Shown here piece after piece: positions 46,301 through 58,300 of a DNA stretch of 64,000 nucleotides. Position numbers and translations under genes: made by a program. Each line of letters begins with the position of its first letter. The first letter of the stretch is position 1. This DNA comes from Alentia gelatinosa. Lineage: Eukaryota > Annelida > Polychaeta > Phyllodocida > Polynoidae. The stretch lies in the NCBI GenBank assembly GCA_950022655.1, contig OX465583.1, positions 66,572,652-66,636,651 on the forward strand, in the 5' to 3' direction. A model generated the notes under the pieces. It had not been told where the DNA came from, searched no databases, and saw only the letters and a list, made by a program, of their open reading frames with translations.

Positions 46301-49300
46301 TAATCGTACGTCCCTCCGTACAATGTGACTTGGATAGAAAGGCGTTTTTAATGATTTCCAGGTATGAGGAGAGTCTGAATTACATATGGTCCTTGTTGTT
46401 TTGGTCGGAAATATTCATCTTGTTTTTCAAACTTGGTGAATATTTCAGACCAAGACAACTCGGAACAGATTTCATTCAGGCACACCAACCGTGTCTCCAT
46501 ATATTATCCGGAATTTAAAATATAATGCTGACATTCCACACAATATGTTCATCATAAAGATACCAGATTTAACATTTGCAGAAACTTTAGTGCAGATCTT
46601 GAGTGGTAATACACTGACCCCCCCCCCCCCCCTCTATGTAACACATATACTAGACAGTATATTGCTCATCATTTTACCTTGTTTTATCTCACCCCTGGTA
46701 TTTTTTCTCCATAGACTTAACGTTGGGAACTCGTATCCACCGCCCATTAGATATTTAGGGAAAAATATCCATTGGGGGATTACGCCATAAATGAACCACT
46801 ACATAATCACTACATAATTCACGCGGCTTCGCCTTGTGAATTACTACGTTTGTTTGTTTGTGTAATTTTACACTTCGGTAGGCTAGTTACGTCCTTTTGA
46901 GACTGACTCAAAATTACTGTGTGATTCAAACTCGATGTGGTACAAGCTCAAACCCTAAACTCTCATAGGTTTCCTCTATAGTATGATCTGTACTAGATTG
47001 ATCCCCCTCTCCTATGTCACACATGTACCAGACGGTACATCACTCATCCCTTTACCTTGTTGTACGACCTGTACGACACTGACCCCCCTCCTATGTCACA
47101 CATGTACCAGACAGCATATTGCTGATCCCTTTACCTTGTTGTACGACCTAAACTAGATTGACCCCCCTCCTATGTCACACATGTACGAGACAGTACATCA
47201 CTCATCCCTTTACCTTGTTGTACGACCTGTACGACACTGACCCCCCTCCTATGTCACACATGTACCCTGGTACATCACTCATCCATTTACCTTGTTGTAC
47301 GACCTGTGGAGTGAGTGCGTAGCGCCCTCCTGCCCCGGCGCCGACCGGCAGCAGGCCCCCAGAGGGAGTGGGCGTGGTGGCCGTGGCTGCGGTGGAGGCG
47401 ACCGTTCCGGACAGCGCTGAGGTCACCTTGACAGGGGTCGGGGCGGGCGCTGTAGCGGCGGGCGCAGCGGGCACGGCGGCCGGGGCGGCCACTTTGATGG
47501 CGGCGGTGGCGGCCGGCGTGATCACAGGCGCGATGGAAGACACGGCCACCTTGGCGGTGGAGATGGCAGGTTTGGGCACCATGACACTGGAGGCCAGGGA
47601 GGCGGGCACCACCACAGGCGCCGGGTTGGCGGTCACCACCGACGTCACCTGCGTGGGTTGTTGAGATACTTGAATCTGGGGCCTGTGGTGAAAGAAAACA
47701 ACGTGGGAGATGAGTTGACCATTTCGATACCACCGAGAATACTGATGAGCAGCTGTATTAAAGCATATACTTTTATAAAATATGTTCTGATGTGAATAAG
47801 GATTTTATGTGCATCAAATCCTTTTCTCTTTACCAGGAATCTTCTCAAATATGAGGCCCAATTTCTTCTCTCTTTTTTTGCACAAGAAAAAGGACAAAAT
47901 CCTTGGAAAAGGGGCCATCCATAAAGTACACACGCACAAACGGGGGTGGGGTGGGGGGCAAACATTTGTAAAATTTTGCATATGCTCCTTCTTTGTTCTA
48001 TTGCGTACGAAATAGGGAGGGGGATGGGGAGGTACAAAATTTCGGAAATTCTGCGTGCATACTTTATAGATGGCCCTAAAAAGGATAACTGCCATCTCTG
48101 TGAGATGGTGGACACTGACCTGAGAATGACCTGTCCACTCGGGGTCCTCACCAGCGTGGGCGTTGCCCCGGCCACCTGCGGGGAGGCGAGCACGAGCCGC
48201 GTGGTACCGCCCATCCCTGGCACCGTGACCAGCTTCGGGCCACCCGCCATCGTTGACACAGGCATGCGCAGCTGGCCTGTGGGCGTGGTTGTTGCTGCTG
48301 CCACCTGCGTAGCTGCCGTCAGCGAGCTGGTGACGATGATGGTGGGTGCGGCTGATGCGGCCGACAGGGTTGGGGCAGCAATGGCCATTGGAGCGGCGGC
48401 CGCCGGCTGCTGGACAACAGTCACTTGAGGCCGTAGCTGCACCTGGTTTTGTACGAGTTGGATTTGTTTCTGGGGCACGGCTGGCGACACGACCACAGGG
48501 GTCGGAGTTGTCACCTGCTGTTGTTGCTGCTGCTGTTGTTGGACCTGGGCCTGCGCCTGGGCTTGGACCTGGGCCTGAGCCTGTGCTTGGGCCGTTGGCA
48601 TGGTTAATAATTGTAGGCGTCCATCGGGCAGGCGAATTATTTGTTGACCTAGAAAATAAAGAGTATATATGTCCATTTTTTTCTTTAATTGTAAGGTTTT
48701 ATCGAATGCCAGTCCATCTCCTTAAAATCACTCTGCCACGATTGCTACTTACTAGGTTTTCAAAATATAAATGATAAATGGCAAAGCAACTTTCGAATAT
48801 TATCAAACCTAGAATCATCACACTGTGGTATATTTATGATGAGGAAATCTGCAAACTGTTTTTTCTATGGAGATGAAATACTATATATATGAACAAAAAC
48901 AATTTGATGTTTTCATTTCTTTTAAAAGAATCTTTATCTATAGTCATGAGCACGCAGACTTCTAATTGCTATTTTATCCATAACCACATCAGCCATGGAT
49001 TCACCGTTAAAGAGTTTACTATAGAAATACTCAATGAAAATTTTGTGTATATCTATCAGAAAATCCTGGTATTGATTTATAACTTAGCATAAAATGGGTT
49101 TAGCCGAGTTAGTGGGAATATTTCTTTAATTTCAATAGGAAATAAATCGGTGACACAGATGAAAGTGAACAAGACTGACCTGGAAGAAGCCCTTGAACCT
49201 GGATCTGACCGTTGGGACCTTGGATGATTCTCAGGTTCTGGACCTGGCCTGACGGGGCGGCAGGTGCGGGTGAGGCTGCCACAGGCGGGGGCCTCACCTG

Positions 49301-52300
49301 CACCGTGGTGTTGTTGGCGAGGCGCACAGTCTGCGTAGCGGGCACGGCTGTGCTGGGTGCAATGTTGCGCACCGTGGTCAGAGATGGCGCTGTCACCCCG
49401 CCTGCCGTGGTGGGCGTTACCTTGGGGCGTACAGTGATCGTTGTGGAAGGCAACTGAATTTGTCCTCCATAGCGGCCACCAGTACCTTAAGAAGAAAAGC
49501 CATCATCATAGCCATGTTAATAACTTGGAGCAAATGATTCATCATTGATGAATAAGCGTGGAATTTTTCTGTAACCCACTTGCACTCAGTCAACTTGCCA
49601 TTTCTAGAACTGCCTGAGACTCTAGGATGCAAACATATCAAACACCTTTGGGTCTTAAGGTATTTCAGTCTTTAAAAGTGACTGGTCATGGTCAGCTGGG
49701 CACACCTCAAAGACCCTGAGACAGTGACCTTTCCCAATATCACAATGAATAGCACGCAGATAGTGAAGGGATACTTTTTTTGCAGCAAGTCTATGTGACC
49801 ACTCAAACCTTTAGGCACCGTATATAGCACGAGCTAACACGCTGTAGTAACTAATATATGGGTGTACTTTAAGTGAAAAGTATATATAGCTCAGCAAATA
49901 ATTCCAGGCGTTGAAAGCAAAATTATTGATATTCCTGCACTGACCAGAAGATGACATGTAGGTACCGACAATGACAACATGCGTATATCTTTGTATATTG
50001 CAGGTACTTCTTTCATATGGTCTTACTTTGTAAATCTTCCAGCTTCTGGTAGCAATACACAATATCCACTGTCTCTTCCTTTTGATTTGTCATATCACTA
50101 ATTAAAAAAGTAACATCGTTTTATCTGAGAGACATCAACTGAGGAATAGAAAGCCCTGTTTTTACCTGTGAGTATTGTCTTGGGTGTGATGTGAACCTTT
50201 TGGCCCGCGAGCGGAGTGGCTGGTTTGATGGGTGTGACCTTCACCCCGGACGTGGCCGACCCCAGCGTGGCTCCAGTGGTAATGACGCGCATCGGCTGAA
50301 TCTGAACCAGAAGATCAGGTAAGTATCGTAAACCCCCCTACATCACACACCATTTTAATTATGGCATCAGCTGAATCTGTACCAGGAGCAGATCTGGTAA
50401 GTATCGTAAAACCCCCGAAATCACACTCCATTTTAATTATGGTATCGGCTGAATCTGAACCGGGAGCAGGCAGATATTTTCCTTAACGAGACAAAAATGA
50501 TCATTTATTATTTACCTTAACTATATAAATTTTCCAAATTTGTCCATAAAGTTGAGGATAATGCTTTGGCCACTGGCGAAAGGTTGAAAACCAACTGAAA
50601 AGTGTCGCCCTGTAAACCGTGATTAAACATACCGGAGTCTTGGAGTTTCCGGAGGTGATGAGCATGGTTTTCTGCTGCGGCTGTAGCGACGAGAGCTGGA
50701 TGACGGTGGTGTTCTTCGAGTCCGAGCCACCTGACGGCGTGGCGATGAAGGCCCGTGACGCTGTCGTCGTCGGCTGCTGCCCTGAAGCTTGCTGTGCCTC
50801 TGCCAGTCGCTTCTGCTGCATCGCTAACCGCTGCTGCTTCAGCTGCGCCTCCATCTGCGCTTTGAGCTCCTCAGTGGACTTGCCGCTGGTGGCAGACACG
50901 GTAGCCGTGGCCGAGTTGGCCACTTTCTGTTGCTGCTGAGCTGCAGCGATTTTCTCTTGCAGAGCTGCGCGTTGCTTCTCAACTCTGAAGGGAAAATGAA
51001 ATCAATTATTGTAAAAGATTCTTAGGTGGGATTTACTTAGGTGGGGTCTAATTTATACACAAATCACCGAACTTGGCTTGGAGCCGGTTTTCCGTTTGGG
51101 CCCTCTTCAGCAGAAGTGGGTACAAACTGAATTATTCATACAGTCATAGTAAAGTTAGTTATAACATGTCAGAATTTTCATAGTCACGGTAGAGATAATA
51201 AAATCATTGATGGTGATGAATACTTTAAGGATCCAAGTCACAGTTGACAAAATAGGTCGGCCAGATACCATGTACCAGTCCTATTGGGCCATCCCTGGTT
51301 CAAGCAGCTAACGCGTCTCACTGAGCAATCAGAGTATTTATTGCGTTGAGCAACTCACTGATGCGAATACCAACCAATAATACAAGTCATCGACTGTCAA
51401 TCAGAAGTCAATAAATCAACACAACATCTGGTCAAGAACTCACTTTTCACCGAAGACTTTGATCTCCCACAGGTCCAGATCCTCCTCCGGCATCCACGAC
51501 TCGGTCACGCTTGGCTCCTTGATCCGTGGCGACTCCGGTCGTTTACGTTCCCGGAGACCGCTCCGTTGAGGTGTGTACTTCTCTGCATGAATCAAGGCAA
51601 GAGGCTGTTAACAACTCAGTTCGGACATCATGCGGTGTAACGCCATATACAGTAAAAACTTGCTTCCCGGATACCCTGCTTAAGGGACGAATTTGGTAAG
51701 AAGGGAAATCTGTCCTGTCTATTGAAACTTTATTTCAACCCCGCTAAAAAGGTTTGTTTGTTTGTGGTTTAACATCCCAGGGGACCCTGAGGGTATACAG
51801 GGACCATCGATGATTTTGGCTTTTCCCTTTAGTTGATAATTTACTTTTTCAGTCAATTCTTCTCAAATATTTTATATACAACCAAAGAGATCTGTCTCTT
51901 TCAAAAAACATTACTTTCTTTGGAATCGTTTCAAACAACATTTTCATGTTGTTATTGTTTTTCAAGTAGCAGGACATGCTAAAGAGTTATGGATACATTG
52001 CATGCCTAGCATAATGGGTGATTTTCCCCTTTCAGGAGGTATTCGTGTCTGGAGTGACTTACTTTCAGACAGGTCAACTTCACCTGTTCACTACGACTTA
52101 ATCCCCCACAGTTTCTCTTCCCATTCACAGTTGAATGAATGGCATGCAGTTTGTTTCTTATTTGCTTGTTCTAGTCATTCGTTCATTGTCAATGCCTTCA
52201 TTGGAGCTGTCATATCCGTGTGTGGAATTTTCACTGTAGCGGGATGTAACTTCAGAGTCTGTAAACACTGATTATAATGGTATCTCATTCCGCTTATTAA

Positions 52301-55300
52301 ACTTCTCCTAACCTCAGCAGGCTTAATATCATATTTTTTTTAATTCAACATGTCTAGTTTTCATTATCATATTTAACCACATGCTCTATAAATATTTACA
52401 AATTTTCGTTTTCAGCTTCATTTTGGTTTTTTTAAAGACAATTCATCATTCACATATGCAATCTTTCTGTGTTGGTTCTTCTAAACCATTTAAGATATAA
52501 CTGTACACCAATCCCAGCAGAATGTACGTTGTTGCTGTATAATTCTATTTAAATCACAGTTAATAAGAATTCATGAAACAATAAGCAGTGAAACGCGATA
52601 GTAACCTGCAGTCGCAGACAAATGGAATAAATCAGGGATGTCAGTTGGTCATAGAAAAAATGAGGAAATATCTTTCATGTGGAATTAACTGCCTCAAAGA
52701 GACTGAGAAAACATAGAAAACACATCGTTATTTTCCATGGAATGGGGCTGGGTGTGTGGGGAACGTCTGAACCATTGTACATTGGTATGAATATGGCCCA
52801 ATTTATTCTCTCCGCTTTACACAAGAAAATTGAATTTTATAAACAGAATATGAAAACAAGGATTTCCTTGGAGAAGAGGAAAATTGTTATCTGTGGGAAA
52901 CACACTTACAGGAGAATTTGTAGGGACCACTGGTCGCCGAACTCACCTCTTGGCTGTGTGGGCACACCGATGGGAACGATGATTCTGCGCACTAGGAACT
53001 CAGACTGCAGACCATACGGCCCGATATCACGCCTCTTTAGCAGTTCTTTGGTGGTGATATCAGTTTCAGTTGTTACCGTATTAGTGCCGCCTGCGGGTGG
53101 CTTCACCGACAAGTCATCCCAGCGGATGCAGGCCCAGACGATGCGCAGCTGCAGTGCTGCGCCAGCCAGCGTCACCAGGTTCTGTGTGCGGTACCGCCAC
53201 GTCGTCTTGAAGCGTGGGCGCGGGCACGGGTACGACCAGTTGACATTGTTCATTTTGCAGTTGTAGTTGAAGCCCTTGGCCTCGCGCATGCCGGCTTTAC
53301 GGGCCAGCTGCTTGAGGCAGTGCTTCTCCAGGATGAAGAGGCTGCGCTTGTTGGAGCGCGTTGTGAACTTCTGACACACGGGCAGGCTGCCCTTCTTGCC
53401 CTGCCGCGACTTGGGTTTGAGGCCGCGTACCAGCTTGCCCAGCGACACCCCAAACTGCGCCTTGCCCACTTGGGCCAGTTTGCCCTCAAGGTCGGCCACG
53501 TTGGAGGCCGTCAGCTGGATCTTGCCGCCCTGGATGAGCGAGGCGATGGTCTGCCCTACCGCTGTGTTGGCCAGCGTCGTCACCGTTGTTGTGCTCTTGG
53601 AGGCCGCTGAGGCCGCTGTGCTGGTGTTGCTCTTGAGAATGGAGGTTGCCGTAGATGTGGCTGTGGTGGTAGTGGTGGTGGATGTGGCGGAGGTGGTGGA
53701 TGCAGATGAGGTTGCGGTGGTGGTGGTGGTGGTGGTGGTGGAGCTGCTCGTCTCTGAGCCTGTCTGACTGACCGGCGTGGGCGGTGTCGGTGTCTCGTCC
53801 ATCTTCTCCATACTGTTCTCACTGGTCAGCGACTGTGACTCAGACCCATTCTCCTGTTTGATACTCTCACTGCTCGTCTTGGCCAGGCAGGACACAGAAT
53901 AACACTGCCACTCTTTGCCCTTGCAGCAGGCTGGCGAGTAACACCCATAGCCACTGAAGGCCTCCTTGGTGCGACTCTCCTCAGTCTCCTCCACCTTGTC
54001 CTCCACCTCCATCTTGATATCGCCATTGGGCATGTCGGCTTTGGTCTCGGGCTTTGGCTCTGTCTTGACGTTGACAACATCCACATCGGGCTCCTCCCGC
54101 TTGGCCTGAGTGGCCGCCAACATCTTGCGCTTACTCTCCTCCTGCGTCTTGTACTTGTTGATCACCGACTCGATGGCCACTTTCTGCTTCTGCTCCAGCT
54201 CAAACTGTTTGGTGCGCCTGTCGAGCAGACTGTCCATCTTGGCCTGTGATTTGCGTAACTTCGGGTAGTGGGAGCGCGTTAGAAGCGCCTTGGAGACATC
54301 AATCAACTCCGTGGGGGGAACGTCCGCCAACATTTTCACAGCTGCCTCTAGCTCTTCCTCCAACGGGTCATCTTTTCCCAGCTCGTCTGTTTCTGCGGGT
54401 TCTGTGTCACCCTTTTTGCTGTCTTTTTCTGATTCTTTAACCTCCATCACTTCATTCTTCACTGTAGCTGCCTCTTCTTTATCCTCTTCTTTGTCATCTT
54501 TGGTTTCATTTGACTCAGCTGCCTTTTCAGATTCACTATTGTCCATCTTCTCGTGTTTGACATTCTCTTCCTGCGGTTGGTCTTCCTTCATGGGTTCCTC
54601 CATGGGTTCCTCCTTCACGCGTGTGGTTTGTGGCGATTCCGGCTTGGAGTCTTCGTTCATCTTTCGTCGTTTGGAGTAGAGTCGTTTAGCAAGCCGGCGT
54701 AGACCGACAGAGTCCTGTGGCACAAGCTTGTAAAAGCGGATTGAACTGAGCCATAACCATCCGCCATTGCCATGCACGCGATACTCCTCTCCTTTCTGCT
54801 TGTACACCTGGAGCAAAGATCAAATGTCTCAGCTTACAATTGGATTTAGTTTTGAGTTGACGAATTACAAAATGATGCACAAAAACAATATAGACAATAA
54901 ACCTTATGAAAAGTGAATTCTCTCCCTGGTTCATACTTTCTATTTACCTAAGAAAGCTTACATGTCCTCTATTTGGTTGGTTTTTTTTCATTCTTTGAGA
55001 CACCATGTGACCATGAGGGTGTAAAGGAAACTATCAAAGGTTTCAGGTTTTCACGGACATAGACCTAGTTCGGTGTAAAAACAATTTTATATCTGAATAA
55101 GACAAGTTTCTTTCAAGAAAGTGATTTTATCTCACCTCCGGCAAAACATAAGAAAATCATAAACAACAAGAGTCCAAGTAAAGTGACTATACTATGTCAT
55201 GGTCCTGGCAGAGTGATGTGGAATGATGACATATGTGATTGACCAATCAGCGGGCAAGATTTCAGATAGCAGGCGAGACATCAAAATAGAAATTTAAAGA

Positions 55301-58300
55301 TTTTTAACTGGATTAGCAAAGGAATTTGAATTACTCGGATATTATGATAATATTCTAAAGTCTGTGAAAGGGGTGAGATAAATCCAGAACCGAAATCGGA
55401 TCATAAAATAAACAATACTCCACTCGTTTGGATGTGCTGTAATTGTCACTCGGCTCGCTTTGCCTCGATGACGATGGTTGCGCATCCAAACGAGTGGAGT
55501 ATTGTCAATTTATATAATTCTTGATCCAGTTCCATAAAAGTATCCCTCTTTGTAACACCTGAATAAAGGTAATTCAAGTATTTTTCTTGTTTTCTTTGAC
55601 AGTCCAAAAGGATGTGCTTAATTGTCGGAGAAAGCATATAGATTTATTTTACTCACTAAGAAGTGCACAAACTTTAAGCAAAAAACTCAAGTTATTCACA
55701 TTGAATTCACAAAAGAATGATTGGATACCATATTTAAATATCATTTCTCAGGGAGCTTCGCCTCTTTATACATCCCAACTTCAGGACCCTAATGCAGCTA
55801 CGCGCATCCCCAACATCACAGCACCCTCAGCGGGAGGGCTGGGAACTAACCTGATGTTTGAGACCGAGTGTGTACTTGATCCAGGTCATCTTTTCTCGCT
55901 CCTCCTCTGTATCCTGTTGTCGTCGTGCGTCTTTCTCCCTCTTCTTCATGTCTTCTCGTTCGGAGGCTGTTATCCGCTGTAGGCGAACATGCCCTGCAAT
56001 ACAAGTTTGTTTGTTTGTGGTTAAACGTCCCAGGGGACCCTGAGGGTATATAGAGGCCATCAATGATTTAGCTTTTCACTTTCATAGACTTATTTTAGTC
56101 AATTCTTTTCTAAGTTTTCAAATATTTTATATACGATCAAAGAGATTTGTCTCTTTCAAAAACATGATGATATCTTCACACTGTACTACAGTGCACTCAT
56201 TTAGTATACTCCTACTCTATTCTGTAGGTTGCAATATTTACCCAGCTTGAGCATTTGAAATCCTTAACATAACAGGTCAGTGAGATGAATGATTTTGGGT
56301 ATTTGACCTATCACACCTTCTGATTAGTTGAACCAGGTGCAATCAGTCAAACTACCAAACCATATCAAGCCAGCAAGACAAGTCAAGAGGCATAAATCAA
56401 TGTAAGTTACAGGAAATGTATATTCGTTTTTGTATTTATAATATTGTAGTTGTTATATCTAGCCTAATTATTTGCACTCATTAATTTGTATAAAGGATTC
56501 GGAAAACACTTATTAGGCTAAAGGAAAATGACTATTTGATCTGTTGAAAATACTGACTTCACATCCACAGATACCTAAAATAAATATCAATAATTGCATC
56601 ATAAGAGAACCAGTCAACATTATCCTTACCAAGCGAATCATTCCACACGGGATTAAAGAGAACGGGCTTGATGCAGGCTTCGAGGATGGCCAGTGCCAGC
56701 GCGAAGTCTCCAGGCGACTGACACATGTTGACCGCCTTGATCCAGTTGGTGCGATGCATGGGCCAGTTGGTGTGGAGGAACGGGGTCGGGATGGCGCTCT
56801 CCAGTTGAGTGATGCTGGCCCGTAGCGTGGCCACCGTCACTGGATTGTTGCCATACACACCGCCGTTCCACTTGAACTCGGACAGCGGCGTGAGGCTGAA
56901 CTTGTGGCTGAGGAAGCGACGCCGGTCGCGGTCTTCGTTGTGTTGGTGTTTGTTGAGGGCCAACGTGTTGGTGGAGTACTGGTTGACCCACTGTTTGTAA
57001 GAAGCCTCCATGCCTGCATAATCAACAGCAACAGTGTGAAGATTATCTTTGTCTGGTATGAACAGGGATGTCAGTCAGGGGAAAAAGTGGAAACAGTTTC
57101 CATGTAGATTTTTGTGCCTCAGAGAGACTGAGAAAATTTGGATAATGTGTCCTTGTCGGCCATGACATGGGGCTGAGTCTTTGGGGAGGTACAAACCTGT
57201 TTTATTGGTGTAAATAAGGCTAAATCAACATCCTCTTTGCTTGGTATAAGGAAAAGCAATCATACATAATGAATAAGAAAAAGCTTAATACAAGGAGATT
57301 AAGTAAGACAACTGAGACAGAATTTTTTATGCTACAGTTACTTTCTAGCAGTATATGGGTGATTGTAAGGTCAGTCTATTTAAGGCCCATCCGATCTCAT
57401 CATTCGACGATATATTGAGAACATTAGATCTCGGGAGATCAAGTATGAGTTTCTTCCAAAGACATCTCAAACGACATCCCTGAGTTTACGATCTGCCATG
57501 GATATGTGCAATCATGGATAAATATTTCCCAAACGACCCTGATGAGGTCTTACGCACTGAATATTACTAATTATAGGCCAATAAGGAACTCACCTAGTTT
57601 GAAGAACTTCTGTGTGAAGACGGCAGCCACGGTTTTGTTTTTATGCACAGTGCTGATGTCGCCATCTTTGTTGATGACGAGCACATCGTCCTGCGAGGTC
57701 TTGGTGGAGAACTTGAAGTTGCCTGTCGTCGAGACGACCGAGTCGGTGAACAGTTTGGGTGTCAAGGACCCTGTCCGTGAACGAGTCAGGATCCGCCGTG
57801 TTTCCTGGGAAGCTGCAAGACACATCGTCAAAGTGTCATTACTGGTTCACTTCTCACTACGTCTTTGAATTTCTGTTTGTCTATAGTTTAACATCCAATA
57901 TATTCTATTTGACTTACTTTGGTTTGGTGTTGATTGAATCTATAAGTGAATCAAGGTAGAAATCTCATCCTACACATTTTCTGAGGTGAGAGTTCTTTTA
58001 TTTTCCACACCACATAGGCATAGTATGAGAAGGATCGGCCTTTAATATAGCAGTAAATCTACCACTGCTGGGGATGGAGAAAAGTGGCTTGACACCACAC
58101 CACATAGACATGGTATGAGAAGGATTGGGCTTTGATATAGCAGTAAGTCTACCACTGCTGGGGATGAAGGAAAAAGGTAACTGTACACCACACCACATAG
58201 ACATGGTATGTGAAGGACTGGGCTTTGATATAGCAGCAAATCTACTGCTGGGGGTGAAGGAGAAAAGTGGCTGCAGCGGGGCTCAAATCAACAAAGTCCA

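Noticed and set aside
47209..47290. BPTF exon extended to the next donor at 47213
   Set aside because: The extension keeps an open frame but puts the following exon out of phase; only the donor at 47290 maintains the PHD and bromodomain frame.
53396..53767. Antisense frame of 123 codons and other long frames opposite the BPTF exons (e.g. 47368-47664, 58963-59490)
   Set aside because: They are mirror frames of GC-rich, low-complexity BPTF exons; the sense frame has family motifs and consistent splice phases.
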